Below, piece after piece: positions 1 to 9,048 of a DNA stretch of 64,000 bases. The position numbers and the translations under genes are program-made. The DNA comes from Kribbella monticola (GTDB lineage Bacteria; Actinomycetota; Actinomycetes; Propionibacteriales; Kribbellaceae): positions 51,986-115,985 of the forward strand of contig NZ_QFXK01000032.1 in the NCBI RefSeq assembly GCF_003261635.1, read 5' to 3'. Every line of letters starts with the position of its first letter. Within the stretch, counting starts at the first letter, position 1. A model generated the notes under the pieces. It worked only from the letters and a program-made list of their open reading frames with translations. It was not told the origin of the DNA and did no database searches.

Positions 1-1060
1 TGTACCGCTCGGCCGGGAACTCCCGGGTGTAACCGTAGCCGCCGAGCACCTGGACCGCGTCCGTCGTCACCTTCATCGCCGCGTCGGTGCAGACCAGCTT
101 GGCGATCGCCGCCTGCTGGGTGAACGGCCGGCCGAGATCGCGCCGACGGGCGGCCTGCAGGTACGTCGACCGGGCGGCCTCGGTCGCCGCGGCCATGTCC
201 GCCAACAGGAACTGCAGGCCTTGGAAGTCGGAGATCGCGTGGCCGAACTGCTTGCGCTCCTGCGCGTACGACGCCGCGAGCTCGAGCGCCGCCTGGGCGA
301 GGCCAGTCGCACAGGCCGCGATGCCGAGCCGGCCGGAGTCGAGGGCGGACAACGCGATCCGCATCCCGGCGCCCTCTTCGCCGATCAGGTTCGCCGCCGG
401 CACCCGGACGTTGTCGAAATTGACCGTCGTCGTGGTCGATCCGGTCAGGCCCATCTTGCGTTCGGGCGCACCGAAGCTGAGCCCCCCGGACGTGGCCGGC
501 ACGTGGAAGGCGGAGATGCCATGTTTCGGGTCGGCCGAGGTCCGGGCGAAGGTCGTGTAGAAGTCCGCGTGCGAGCCGTGCGTGATCCATGACTTGGTGC
601 CGTTGAGCACGTAGTCGTTGCCGTCACGGACAGCTTTCGTTGTCATCCCACTGATGTCCGAACCGGCCTGCGGCTCCGACAGCGCGTAGGCGCCGAGCAG
701 GTCACCGCCGACCATGTCAGGAAGCAGCAGCTCGCGCTGATCCGGCGTACCGAAGGTTGCGACCGCGTAGCTCGTCATGGTGTGTACGGACAGGCCGACG
801 CCGACCGTCATCCAGGCGGCGGCGATCTCCTCGAGCATCTGCAGATAGACCTCGTACGGCTGCTCGGCGCCGCCGTACTGCTCGGGATAGGGCAGGCCCA
901 GCAGGCCGGCTCGTCCGATGGTCCGGAAAGCGTCGCGCGGGAACGACTCGGTCTCCTCGGCCTTGGCGGCGTACGGCGCGAGCTCGTGCTCGCACAGGTC
1001 GCGGACCAGGCTCAGCAGGTCGGTGGATTCCTCGGTCGGCAGCAAGCGGTCGACAGCCAT
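1..1060 (-). CDS. Acyl-CoA dehydrogenase, C-terminus cut off by window edge
   Basis: FAD-dependent alpha,beta-dehydrogenation of an acyl-CoA. The visible 353 codons start at an ATG (1058-1060) behind GAGAGGGG. They show the family's N-terminal helical domain, the middle beta domain with YALSEPQAGSD and WITHGSHAD, and the C-terminal helices ending in QVLGGYGYTREFPAERY. The part that usually carries the catalytic Glu (YEGTS region) lies beyond position 1, so catalytic competence cannot be judged. It is divergent from a TetR gene 85 bp away, which probably controls it. Family assignment is secure; substrate chain length is not readable. Confidence 0.93.
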   Translation of the reverse strand, partial: MAVDRLLPTEESTDLLSLVRDLCEHELAPYAAKAEETESFPRDAFRTIGRAGLLGLPYPEQYGGAEQPYEVYLQMLEEIAAAWMTVGVGLSVHTMTSYAVATFGTPDQRELLLPDMVGGDLLGAYALSEPQAGSDISGMTTKAVRDGNDYVLNGTKSWITHGSHADFYTTFARTSADPKHGISAFHVPATSGGLSFGAPERKMGLTGSTTTTVNFDNVRVPAANLIGEEGAGMRIALSALDSGRLGIAACATGLAQAALELAASYAQERKQFGHAISDFQGLQFLLADMAAATEAARSTYLQAARRRDLGRPFTQQAAIAKLVCTDAAMKVTTDAVQVLGGYGYTREFPAERY

Positions 1061-1090
1061 TGGACACCCCTCTCAAGGCTCGTCGAAATG

Positions 1091-1107
1091 ATACTCGTAT
1101 TGATACT
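1091..1107. promoter_or_regulatory. Candidate operator between the acyl-CoA dehydrogenase and TetR genes
   Basis: The AT-rich 85-bp divergent spacer contains the small inverted repeat ATAC-TC-GTAT (1091-1100) followed by a second GATACT (1102-1107). A TATGCT -10-like box (1132-1137) ends 8 nt before the TetR ATG. The position fits a TetR site controlling both directions. This is inference from position and symmetry only. Confidence 0.35.
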
Positions 1108-1145
1108 GAAGACCAAAGCTCCGTATCGTTCTATGCTGTCTCGAT

Positions 1146-1730
1146 ATGACAACAGTCGTCCCCGGGCGCCGCACGCGCAGGCAGTCAGAGCTGCTCGACC
1201 GGCTCCTGTCCCTGTTCCTCACCCAGGGCTTCAGCCGGTTCACCCTGGACGACCTGGCCGCGGAGCTGCGCTGCAGCAAAACGACCCTGTACGCGCTCGC
1301 GCCGAGCAAGGAACAACTCGCCGTCGAGGTGGTCAAGCACTACTTCAAGAATGCCACCGCCGAGGTGGAGTCCGCGGTCGCCAAACAGACCCGGCCGGAC
1401 CGCCGCATCGCGGCGTACCTGGGCGCGGTGGCCGATGCGCTGCGACCGGCCAGCCGGACCTTCCTGGACGACGTGGCCACTTTTGCGCCGGCAAGGTCCG
1501 TGTACGAGCGGAACACCCGGATCGCCGCCGACCGGGTCCGCTCGCTGATCGAGGACGGGATCGCGGGGAAGGCGTTCCGGCAGGTCGACATCGGGTTCGC
1601 CGCCGAGATGGTCGCGCACACCATGCAGGCGATCCAGCGCGGCGACATCGCCCGCCGGACCGGCCTGAGCGACGCCGAGGCGTACCGCGAACTGGCCTCC
1701 TTCGTCCTGCACTCCCTCCGCCACGACTGA
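1146..1730 (+). CDS. TetR/AcrR family transcriptional regulator
   Basis: A 194-residue one-component repressor. Residues about 12-58 form the TetR HTH domain (LDRLLSLFLTQGFSRFTLDD, LRCSKTTLYALAPSKEQLAVEVVKHYF). The remainder is a helical ligand-binding domain with no recognisable ligand signature. It is divergent from the acyl-CoA dehydrogenase, so the likely ligand is an acyl-CoA or related metabolite; that is inference. The start ATG lies 8 nt after a TATGCT box, suggesting a leaderless or nearly leaderless transcript. Confidence 0.9.
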   Translation: MTTVVPGRRTRRQSELLDRLLSLFLTQGFSRFTLDDLAAELRCSKTTLYALAPSKEQLAVEVVKHYFKNATAEVESAVAKQTRPDRRIAAYLGAVADALRPASRTFLDDVATFAPARSVYERNTRIAADRVRSLIEDGIAGKAFRQVDIGFAAEMVAHTMQAIQRGDIARRTGLSDAEAYRELASFVLHSLRHD

Positions 1731-1784
1731 CCGCCGACTCGCAACCGCTCGGCCCTGGTTGCCCCGGTCGATAGCGTGGGGCGG

Positions 1785-3425
1785 GTGCAGCTGAAGTTGG
1801 GGCCGTTGCTCCGGTACGTCGACGAGACGCGGGCGACCGTGTGGGTCGAGACCGACGGACCGTGCGACGTCGAGATCCTCGGACACCGCGCGCCGACCTG
1901 GTCGGTGCACGGTCATCACTACGCCCTGGTGCTGATCGAGGGACTCCAGCCGGCCAGCGAAACGCCGTACGAGGTACTGCTCGACGGCACGCAGGTCTGG
2001 CCGCTGCCCGACAGCCCGTACGGGCCGAGCTTGATCCGGACGCCACGCGCGGACGGCAGCTTCCGGCTGGCCTTCGGATCCTGCCGACGATCGGCGCCGT
2101 TCGACAAGCAGGGGTTCAAGGACTTCGGCCCGGACGCGCTCGTCGCGTTGGCCGAGCGGATGGGCGGCGACGACGCCGAACGACCGGACGCCTTGTTGCT
2201 GCTGGGCGATCAGGTGTACGCGGACGACCCGTCAGACGCAGTACTGGCCAAGCTCCGCGCGGCGCACGGTGGGCGGCAGGACTCCGAGGTAGCCGACGAG
2301 ATCGGCAACTTCGAGGAGTACACCTGGCTGTACGACGATGCGTGGCTGACCCCTGCGGTGCGCTGGCTGTTCTCGACGGTACCGGTGTGCATGCTGCTCG
2401 ACGACCACGATCTGCGGGACGACTGGAACACCTCGCTGACCTGGCGTCGCTGGGTCACCTCGCAACCGTGGTGGCACGACCGAGTGGTGGGCGCCTACGC
2501 GTCGTACTGGGTCTACCAGCACCTCGGCAACCTCTCGCCGGAGCAGCTCGAGAAGGACCCGACGTACGCCGCGATGCGCGCGCTGGAGGACGAGGACGAG
2601 CGCAGTTCGTACCTGGACGCGTTCGCGTGGGAGGCGGACGATGACCCCGCCTCCACTCGCTGGAGCTTCTACCGCGACTTCGGTGCTCGCTCCAAGGGCG
2701 TCCGGCTGCTGGCGGTCGACTCACGGTGCTCCCGCGAGCTCCAGCCGTCCAGGCGGGCGATGGTCGATCAGCACGAGTGGGAATGGGTACGCCGGCATAC
2801 GGTCGGCGCGACACAGCCGATCAATCACCTGCTGTTCGCGTCGACGCTGCCGTTCCTGCTCACGCCCGGCCTGCATCACCTGGAGGGCTGGAACGAGGCG
2901 GTCTCCTCCGGCGCGTGGGGACGTCGCGCTGCCGGGGTCGGCGAGCGGATCCGGCAGGACATGGATCTGGAGCACTGGGCGTCGTTCCGGCGGTCGTTCG
3001 ACGACGTGACCGACCTGCTGACCGATCTGGTCCGCGCCGAGAACCCGCCGGCCTCGATCCTGATGCTCTCGGGCGACGTGCACTGCAGCTACTTGTCCGA
3101 AGCCGAGCTGACCACCGTGGACCACCCCGGTACGGCGATCCGCCAGCTCACCATGTCGCCGTTCCGGAACCCGATCGGCCGGCCCATCCAGGTGGCGAAC
3201 AAGGTGCTGGATACGCGCTGGATGACCGCCTTGCTGCATCGGCTGGCCCGGTCGGCCGGGGTACGCGACGTCGCCGCGCGCTGGCGTACGGCGTACGGGC
3301 CGTGGTTCGGGAACGGGGTGATGACGGTCGTACTGACCGACGACCGGTGGCTGGTCGAGGTCGACCATGCCGAGCTCCGCGGCGGCCGCCAGGTGCTCCG
3401 GCGGACCGTCGAGCACGGAGGATAA
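1785..3425 (+). CDS. PhoD-like metallophosphatase family protein
   Basis: Calcineurin-fold phosphodiesterase/phosphatase of the PhoD-like group, about 546 residues. Metal-ligand blocks appear in order: FGSCRR, LLLLGDQVYADD, LLDDHDLRDDWN and LMLSGDVHCSY. There is no signal peptide or Tat RR motif, so unlike classical secreted PhoD it should be cytosolic. The reading frame extends to a GTG at 1776, but that codon overlaps a TAGCGT -10 box (1772-1777). The GTG at 1785 sits 7 nt beyond the box and is preferred as a leaderless start. Substrate unknown. Confidence 0.85.
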   Translation: MQLKLGPLLRYVDETRATVWVETDGPCDVEILGHRAPTWSVHGHHYALVLIEGLQPASETPYEVLLDGTQVWPLPDSPYGPSLIRTPRADGSFRLAFGSCRRSAPFDKQGFKDFGPDALVALAERMGGDDAERPDALLLLGDQVYADDPSDAVLAKLRAAHGGRQDSEVADEIGNFEEYTWLYDDAWLTPAVRWLFSTVPVCMLLDDHDLRDDWNTSLTWRRWVTSQPWWHDRVVGAYASYWVYQHLGNLSPEQLEKDPTYAAMRALEDEDERSSYLDAFAWEADDDPASTRWSFYRDFGARSKGVRLLAVDSRCSRELQPSRRAMVDQHEWEWVRRHTVGATQPINHLLFASTLPFLLTPGLHHLEGWNEAVSSGAWGRRAAGVGERIRQDMDLEHWASFRRSFDDVTDLLTDLVRAENPPASILMLSGDVHCSYLSEAELTTVDHPGTAIRQLTMSPFRNPIGRPIQVANKVLDTRWMTALLHRLARSAGVRDVAARWRTAYGPWFGNGVMTVVLTDDRWLVEVDHAELRGGRQVLRRTVEHGG

Positions 3426-3540
3426 CCCTTACCCTCCGGATTGAGGCATTTACTTTGTGACAACTTCCGGTAGGTTTCATCACGGTTAAGTCAAGGGCGC
3501 ACCCGCCCCGAGCGCGCCCTCATCGTGAGGAGGCTGAACC

Positions 3541-4431
3541 GTGAAGTTCATCCACATCCGCCGTACCGTCGCCGTCCTGGCCACCGCCGGCCTGGCAGCA
3601 ACCACCGCCATGCTGGGCACCCAGGCGACGGCCGCCCCCGTCGACCTGTCGAAGGTGTCGGCGGGCAGCATCACCTCCACGCTGAGCAAAGAGGCCTCCA
3701 TCCCGGGCACCGCCTGGGTGACGCTTCCCGACGGCCGGATCATCGTGTCGTACGACGACACCGTGACCGGCGCCAAACTCAACTCGCTGACCGGCGTCAC
3801 CAAGCAGTTCGGCAGCCGGATCACGCTGGAGAAGATCTCCGGCAAGCTGAGCAAGCGGATCGCCGGTGGCGACGCCATCTACGGCGGCCAGTACCGCTGC
3901 TCGCTCGGCTTCAACGTCCGCAACAGCGCCGGCGTCTACTACTTCCTGACCGCCGGTCACTGCGGCAACATCGCCTCCAGCTGGTACTCCAACTCCAGCC
4001 ACACCACGCTGCTCGGAACCACCTCGGGTTCGAGCTTCCCCGGTAACGACTACGCGATCGTGAAGTACGCGAGCTCGTACACCAACCACCCTGGCACGGT
4101 CGACCTCTACAACGGGTCGTCCCAGGACATCACCACGGCGGCCAACGCCTTCGTCGGTGAGTCGGTCAAGCGCAGCGGCAGCACGACCCACGTCCACAGC
4201 GGCACGGTCACCGGTACCAACGCCACGGTGAACTACGCCGAGGGCACGGTCACCGGTCTGATCAAGACCAACGTCTGCGCCGAGGGTGGCGACTCCGGCG
4301 GCTCGCTGTTCGACGGAACGAAGGCCCTCGGCCTGACCTCCGGCGGCAGCGGCAACTGCTCCTCCGGCGGCACCACCTTCTTCCAGCCCGTCACCGAACC
4401 CCTCTCCGTCTACGGCGTCAGCGTCTACTGA
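3541..4431 (+). CDS. Secreted S1-family serine endopeptidase (streptogrisin/alpha-lytic type)
   Basis: An extracellular protease precursor of 296 residues. A Sec signal peptide (positive residues then an Ala-rich core) probably ends near ATAA (about residue 31). A propeptide follows to about residue 106, and the mature chain begins near IAGG. The catalytic triad is visible: His140 in LTAGHC, Asp170 in GNDYAIV, Ser252 in EGGDSGGS. The Cys pattern fits the disulphides of this family. It starts at a GTG behind GAGGAGG. It stands alone and is followed by a strong hairpin terminator. Confidence 0.95.
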   Translation: MKFIHIRRTVAVLATAGLAATTAMLGTQATAAPVDLSKVSAGSITSTLSKEASIPGTAWVTLPDGRIIVSYDDTVTGAKLNSLTGVTKQFGSRITLEKISGKLSKRIAGGDAIYGGQYRCSLGFNVRNSAGVYYFLTAGHCGNIASSWYSNSSHTTLLGTTSGSSFPGNDYAIVKYASSYTNHPGTVDLYNGSSQDITTAANAFVGESVKRSGSTTHVHSGTVTGTNATVNYAEGTVTGLIKTNVCAEGGDSGGSLFDGTKALGLTSGGSGNCSSGGTTFFQPVTEPLSVYGVSVY

Positions 4432-4445
4432 TCCACAGAGACGAC

Positions 4446-4479
4446 CCGAGAACCCCCTGCTCCGGCAGGGGGTTCTCGG
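4446..4479 (+). terminator. Intrinsic terminator after the S1 protease gene
   Basis: A perfect 15-bp inverted repeat (4446-4460 with 4465-4479) around a TCCG loop, 15 bp after the protease stop and just before the converging toxin gene. It can act for both strands. There is no U-run, as is usual in GC-rich actinobacteria. Confidence 0.85.
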
Positions 4480-4481
4480 CC

Positions 4482-4886
4482 TCAGACGGGCGCGGTCACC
4501 GGGTATCCGAGTTCCTCGGCGGCACCGGCCAGCTCTCGGTCATACGTGATGAACTCGGCGAGATCCGGCCGGAACGGCTCTGCACTCGCCAGATGGATGG
4601 CATCGAGGGAGCCGAGTCGAGGTGTCCGGTACGCCATTGCCCGTGCCAGCACGGTGGTGGTGAGATCCACCAGGTAGATTCCGCGGATTGCCTGCGCAGC
4701 GAAGTAGGGCACCTGCTGATGATCCACACCGGCCCGCAACAACGTGCGAGTGATCTCCAGCCTCGCCAACTCGCTCGTGATGAGCTCGGTGTCCCCGGGC
4801 AGCGACTCCCGCCATTTGCGGAGCGCAGCCGACTCCGCCTCCGGTTTGATGAACTTCAGCAGGGCGCAGGAATCCAGATAGATCAC
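4482..4886 (-). CDS. vapC: PIN-domain toxin, VapC family
   Basis: A ribonuclease toxin of 134 residues. The PIN acidic residues are present: Asp5 in YLDSCALLKFI, Glu44 in ELARLEITRTL, and Asp in LGSLDAIHLASAE plus FITYDREL. It starts with a GTG that overlaps the antitoxin stop (GTGA, 4883-4886), so the two are translationally coupled. The RNA target cannot be predicted. Confidence 0.92.
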   Translation of the reverse strand: MIYLDSCALLKFIKPEAESAALRKWRESLPGDTELITSELARLEITRTLLRAGVDHQQVPYFAAQAIRGIYLVDLTTTVLARAMAYRTPRLGSLDAIHLASAEPFRPDLAEFITYDRELAGAAEELGYPVTAPV

Positions 4887-5164
4887 CGGCGGCGCTCCGA
4901 GTCCCGCTCGGCGATCAGCAGGTCTGACAGGCTGTCCACCTCGGGTGTCAGGTCGAGCGCCAGATCCGGCATCCCCATCTCGGCCGGCGGTGTGACCTCC
5001 CCGGAGTCGATCAGCCGCCGCAAGGTGTCCGGCCGCTCGTCTTCGGGGACGAGCCGCAGAACCGGCCGACCGCGGTCGGTGACGACAATCGTCTCCCCGG
5101 CCCGCACCCGCGCCACCGCTTTCGACGGATTCTGATTGAGCTCACGCAAGCCGATGGTCTCCAT
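4883..5164 (-). CDS. vapB: Antitoxin of the VapC pair, Phd/YefM-like
   Basis: A 93-residue antitoxin. The N-terminal Phd/YefM-type DNA-binding fold is clear (LRELNQNPSKAVARVRAGETIVVTDRGRPVLRLVP). The C-terminal half is acidic and probably wraps the toxin. A TACATT -10 box lies 6 nt before the ATG, giving a leaderless transcript. That box is inside the right arm of a perfect inverted repeat (5172-5196), which fits autorepression. Confidence 0.9.
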   Translation of the reverse strand: METIGLRELNQNPSKAVARVRAGETIVVTDRGRPVLRLVPEDERPDTLRRLIDSGEVTPPAEMGMPDLALDLTPEVDSLSDLLIAERDSERRR

Positions 5165-5171
5165 CTGAATA

Positions 5172-5196
5172 ATGTACCTACAAAAAGTAGGTACAT
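5172..5196. promoter_or_regulatory. VapB operator overlapping the -10 box
   Basis: A perfect 10-bp inverted repeat, ATGTACCTAC then GTAGGTACAT, around an AAAAA spacer. It lies immediately upstream of the antitoxin start and contains the likely -10 hexamer (TACATT on the minus strand), so a bound antitoxin would block polymerase. Confidence 0.8.
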
Positions 5197-5220
5197 CAAG
5201 AAGCTTGTGGTAGTAATAAC

Positions 5221-5251
5221 AGAACCCCGGACGGCTTCTGTCCGGGGTTCT
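5221..5251 (-). terminator. Terminator downstream of rlmB
   Basis: A perfect 12-bp stem (5221-5232 with 5240-5251) with a 7-nt loop, 14 bp after the rlmB stop. It separates the cysS-rlmB unit from the antitoxin promoter. Confidence 0.85.
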
Positions 5252-5264
5252 GGTGCGTAGGTGA

Positions 5265-6227
5265 TTACTGGCCGCGGCGGCGGGAGATTTCGTAGAGGGC
5301 TACGCCGGTGGCGATGCCGGCGTTGAGGGATTCGGTGCTGCTGGTCATCGGGATGGAGACGATCAGGTCGCAGTTCTCCCGGACCAGGCGGGCCAGGCCT
5401 TTGCCCTCGCTGCCGACGACCAGGACGATCGGGTCGGTGGCGGCCTGCAGGTCGGGGAGTTCGACCTCGCCGCCCATGTCGAGGCCGACGATCATCAGGC
5501 CGGCGTCCTTGTAGGACTTCAGCGCACGGTTCAGGTTCGTACAGCGAGCCACCGGGATGCGGGCCGCCGCACCGGCCGAGGTCTTCCAGGCCGACGCGGT
5601 CATCGACGCCGTACGCCGTTCCGGCACCAGCACGCCGTGCGCACCGAAGGCCGCGGCCGACCGGGTGATGGCACCCAGGTTGCGCGGGTCCGTCACGCCG
5701 TCGAGCGCCACGATCAACGGCACCTGGTCGGCGTCGTACGCGAGCCTCAGCAGGTCGTCGGGGTGCGCATACTCGTACGGCGGGATCTGCACGGCGAGAC
5801 CCTGGTGGGCGCCGTGACTGGTCAGCCGGTCGAGCTCGATCCGGGGCACCTCGAGCAGGGAGATCCCGTGCTCGACGGCGATCAGCAGTGCCTCGCGCAG
5901 CCGGGCGTCGCGCTCGGTGCCCTCGGCAACATAGAGCGCGCTGACCGGTACGCCGGCGCGGAGCGCCTCGACGACCGGGTTGCGGCCGTACACCCACTCG
6001 ACCGTGGACTCGGAGTCCTTGCGGTCCGGGCGGCGGCCGGTGGTGCGCTTCTCGGCGCGCTCCTTGGCCTTCGCCCGCTTGTGCGCGGGGTGCTTGGTGC
6101 GGTCCACGGCCTTCGGGGTCGGGCCCTTGCCCTCGAGTCCCCGGCGGACCCGGCCACCGGAACCGGCGGTCGGGTTGCCGCGTGGCTTCTTGCGGATCGC
6201 ACCCTTGCGTTGACTACTGCCTGGCAC
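5265..6227 (-). CDS. rlmB: 23S rRNA (guanosine-2'-O)-methyltransferase RlmB, SpoU/TrmH family
   Basis: SAM-dependent 2'-O-methylation of G2251 in the 23S P-loop. About 320 residues: a Lys/Arg-rich N-terminal extension typical of actinobacterial members, the substrate-binding domain (VYGRNPVVEAL), and the knotted SPOUT domain with LDGVTDPRNLGAITRSA, IVLVVGSEGKGL and IPMTSSTESLNAGIATGVALYE. The frame stays open upstream, but the GTG at 6227 has AAGGA inside the end of cysS and lies 1 nt after the cysS stop. The two genes therefore form an operon. Confidence 0.93.
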   Translation of the reverse strand: MPGSSQRKGAIRKKPRGNPTAGSGGRVRRGLEGKGPTPKAVDRTKHPAHKRAKAKERAEKRTTGRRPDRKDSESTVEWVYGRNPVVEALRAGVPVSALYVAEGTERDARLREALLIAVEHGISLLEVPRIELDRLTSHGAHQGLAVQIPPYEYAHPDDLLRLAYDADQVPLIVALDGVTDPRNLGAITRSAAAFGAHGVLVPERRTASMTASAWKTSAGAAARIPVARCTNLNRALKSYKDAGLMIVGLDMGGEVELPDLQAATDPIVLVVGSEGKGLARLVRENCDLIVSIPMTSSTESLNAGIATGVALYEISRRRGQ

Positions 6228-6228
6228 T

Positions 6229-7662
6229 TCAGTTTCCTTCGGTTGATGGGTGCGCGGCGATCGTCCACCGGGATCCCTGTGGGGTGTCCTCGACGACGAC
6301 GCCGAGCGCCTTGAGCCGGTCGCGGATCTCGTCCGACGCGGCATAGTCCTTGCGCTCGCGGGCGGCCTGACGCTGGTCGAGCAGCGCCTTCACCAGTCCG
6401 TCGACCACTTCGGTCAGTTCTTCGTTGCCACCGGCCCGCGACGCCCACGGCTCGGCCAGCGGGTCCAGCCCGAGCACGCCGAGCATCGCCCGCACGGAGG
6501 CCAGATTCTCTTGCAGGGCAGGAGAATCGCCGTCGGCGACCAGTTTGTTGCCGTCCCGCACGGTGTTGTGCAGCACGGCGACAGCGGCCGGTGTCCCGAG
6601 GTCGTCGTCCATCGCGTCGGCGAACGCCTGCGGCACATCGGCCGCGGGCTGGACGCCACCGGTCACCTCGGTCGCGCGCCCGACGTATCCCTCGATCCGC
6701 TGGAAGCTCGTGGCGGACTCCTCGAGCGCGGCCATCGAGAACTCGACCACCGAACGGTAGTGCGAGCTGACCAGGTAGTACCGCAGCTCGATCGGGCGGA
6801 CCTGCTCGACGACGTTGCGCACGACCGCGCCGTTGCCGAGCGACTTCGACATCTTCTCGCCGGCCGCCGTCACCAATGCGCTGTGCATCCAGAACCGGGC
6901 GAACTTCTGCCCGACCGCGGTCGACTGGGCCAGCTCGTTCTCGTGGTGCGGGAAGCGCAGGTCGAGGCCACCGCCGTGAATGTCGAACTCGTCGCCGAGA
7001 TACTTACCGGCCATCGCCGAGCACTCCAGGTGCCAGCCGGGCCGGCCAGGACCCCACGGGGTCGGCCAGGAGGCCGTCCGCGGCGTGCCTTCGGTGTAGC
7101 CCTTCCAGAGCGCGAAGTCGCGCGGGTCACGCTTGCCGCGCGGGTCCGCGTCCTCGGCGGCCTCCATGTCGTCGATCCGCTGGTGCGACAGCTCGCCGTA
7201 CTTCGGCCAGGACTTCACGTCGAAGTACACGTCGCCGGAGCCGTCGGTCGCGACGTACGCGTGCCCGCGCTCGATCAGCTCCCCGATCATCACCAGCATC
7301 TCGGGGATGTGACCGGTGGCGCGCGGCTCGTACGTCGGCGGACGGCAGCCCAGTACGTCGTACGCCCAGTGCAGTTCGCGCTCGAACTCGTAGGCGTGCG
7401 CCCACCACGGCACCTGCCGCTCGGCCGACTTGGCCAGGATCTTGTCGTCGATGTCGGTGACGTTCGCGATCACGGTGACCTCGTAGCCCGACCGCTCCAG
7501 CCAGCGCCGGAGGACGTCGAACACGATCTCCTTGTAGATGTGCCCGACGTGCGGGGCACCCTGCACCGTCAGCCCACAGTGGTAGATCCCGACCTTGCCC
7601 GGATGGACCGGTTCGAAATCCCTCACTGCTGCTGTCGCGGTGTCGTACAAGCGAAGTGTCAC
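6229..7662 (-). CDS. cysS: Cysteine--tRNA ligase
   Basis: Class I aminoacyl-tRNA synthetase charging tRNA-Cys, 477 residues (normal length). Cys29 and the later Cys214 and HHEN (239-242) form the zinc site that selects cysteine. HVGH (38-41) is the HIGH motif and KMSKS is at 270-274. The GTG start lies 6 nt after a TACCCT -10 box, so the mRNA is probably leaderless. It is co-transcribed with rlmB. In related genomes it directly follows ispF, which here is 24 kb away. Confidence 0.97.
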   Translation of the reverse strand: MTLRLYDTATAAVRDFEPVHPGKVGIYHCGLTVQGAPHVGHIYKEIVFDVLRRWLERSGYEVTVIANVTDIDDKILAKSAERQVPWWAHAYEFERELHWAYDVLGCRPPTYEPRATGHIPEMLVMIGELIERGHAYVATDGSGDVYFDVKSWPKYGELSHQRIDDMEAAEDADPRGKRDPRDFALWKGYTEGTPRTASWPTPWGPGRPGWHLECSAMAGKYLGDEFDIHGGGLDLRFPHHENELAQSTAVGQKFARFWMHSALVTAAGEKMSKSLGNGAVVRNVVEQVRPIELRYYLVSSHYRSVVEFSMAALEESATSFQRIEGYVGRATEVTGGVQPAADVPQAFADAMDDDLGTPAAVAVLHNTVRDGNKLVADGDSPALQENLASVRAMLGVLGLDPLAEPWASRAGGNEELTEVVDGLVKALLDQRQAARERKDYAASDEIRDRLKALGVVVEDTPQGSRWTIAAHPSTEGN

Positions 7663-7770
7663 TGATCAAGGGTAACGGTGATATAGGGGTGCTCTTGACA
7701 ATTTCCCCACAGCGGTCATCGGACCGGACCGCGCTCGCCGGACTGTACGGTGCTGCCCGAGGAGGTTGCC

Positions 7771-8997
7771 TTGTCGAACCAGCAACCGTACGGCGGCCAG
7801 CAGCCGCCTTACCAGGGGCCGCCCCAGCAGTGGGGCACACCGCAGTACCAGCCACCGCCGCCCCCGCAGCAGCAGCCGCAGCCGCAGCAGCAGCCGCAGC
7901 CGCAGTACGGCCCGCAGTACGGCGCACCGCAGTACAGCGCGCCCGCTCAGTACTACGGACCGCCGCCGGGCGCCCCTGGCTTCGGCTGGGGACCAGGTGG
8001 TCCGCAGCAGCCCAAGAAGAAGAGCAAGGCCTGGCTGGCGATCATCCCCGTACTCGTCGTCGGAGTGGTAGGGCTCTGGATCTACGGCGTCATTCAGAAG
8101 CAGCACCGGCTGCACGACGACTACGCCCAGCCCCAGCCGACTGCCAGCTACAGCCCCAGCGACGACCCCAGCACGGGTCCCTCCACTCAGCCCACGACAG
8201 CGGAGACGACCGGCACCCAGCCGAAGCCGACGAAGACAACCCAGCCGGCGCGCCAACCCACGCCGTACGAGGTGGTCAGCCGGACCAAGTTCTATCGGAC
8301 CGGTGTCCAGGCGGGCGTCCGCTGCCGCGAGTCCGGCGCCCGACCGACTTCACTCTCCAACGCCGTCAGGTACTACGCGAACGTGAAGTCCTGCGCCGAC
8401 CGGGGTTGGCCACGGCAGGTGAACGCGGCCGGCCTGCCGTTCAAGGCGCCGAACACGATCGTGATGAACGGCAAGGTGGGCTCACCGTGCGGCAACAGTG
8501 CACCCAGCTCGTACTACTGCGCGCTCAACCACACGATGTACCTGGCCGGCGACTACGACATGGCCCAGTACCGAAGGGCCAACGGGAACTCCACCGCCGT
8601 GGCCTTTGTCCGCGCAGGCATGCTGTTCGTGGTGGCTCACGAGTACGGCCATCACATCCAGGAGATCACCGGCATCCTTCCGGCCTTCAACCGGCTCTGG
8701 TACGACGCGCCGAACAAGGCGGCGCAACTGGAGATCAATCGCCGGATGGAGTTGCAGGCGAGCTGTTTCGGCGGGCTCTTCGTCGCGGCGAACCGGAACA
8801 CCTACCCGATCAGCGGTCAGCTCAAGACCCAGTTCAACTGGATGGTCTACCACATGGGCGACAACTACGATCCGATCCCGGGCCACCGGATCCACGGCAA
8901 CCGGACCAGCCACGGCAACTGGACCATGCGCGGCTACAACACCCGCAACCTGGCCGCCTGCAACACGTTTACCGCCCCCAGCGCCGCAGTGCAGTGA
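7771..8997 (+). CDS. Membrane-anchored HExxH zinc metallopeptidase, paralogue 1 of 6
   Basis: About 408 residues. The N-terminus is a cytoplasmic Pro/Gln/Tyr-rich tail ending in a PKKKSK stop-transfer patch. One membrane segment follows (WLAIIPVLVVGVVGLWIYGVI), then a Ser/Thr/Pro linker and an extracellular domain resembling the YpfJ/PF04228 neutral zinc metallopeptidases. His290-Glu-Tyr-Gly-His294 is the zinc/catalytic motif, and Glu327 in MELQASC is the likely third ligand. Several Cys suggest disulphides outside the cell. I chose the TTG at 7771, behind GAGGAGG, over a GTG at 7750. Substrate unknown. Confidence 0.85.
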   Translation: MSNQQPYGGQQPPYQGPPQQWGTPQYQPPPPPQQQPQPQQQPQPQYGPQYGAPQYSAPAQYYGPPPGAPGFGWGPGGPQQPKKKSKAWLAIIPVLVVGVVGLWIYGVIQKQHRLHDDYAQPQPTASYSPSDDPSTGPSTQPTTAETTGTQPKPTKTTQPARQPTPYEVVSRTKFYRTGVQAGVRCRESGARPTSLSNAVRYYANVKSCADRGWPRQVNAAGLPFKAPNTIVMNGKVGSPCGNSAPSSYYCALNHTMYLAGDYDMAQYRRANGNSTAVAFVRAGMLFVVAHEYGHHIQEITGILPAFNRLWYDAPNKAAQLEINRRMELQASCFGGLFVAANRNTYPISGQLKTQFNWMVYHMGDNYDPIPGHRIHGNRTSHGNWTMRGYNTRNLAACNTFTAPSAAVQ

Positions 8998-9012
8998 TCA
9001 GCTGAAGCGAAC

Positions 9013-9041
9013 CCTCCGGCCGGTACCGTGCCGGTCGGAGG
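9013..9041 (+). promoter_or_regulatory. Hairpin masking the ribosome binding site of metallopeptidase 2
   Basis: CCTCCGGCCGG (9013-9023) pairs with CCGGTCGGAGG (9031-9041) around a 7-nt loop, an 11-bp stem with one G-U pair. The right arm contains part of the GGAGGAGGA Shine-Dalgarno (9037-9045) for the TTG at 9049. It may act as a terminator for the preceding gene, as a translational brake, or both. Confidence 0.5.
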
Positions 9042-9048
9042 AGGAACC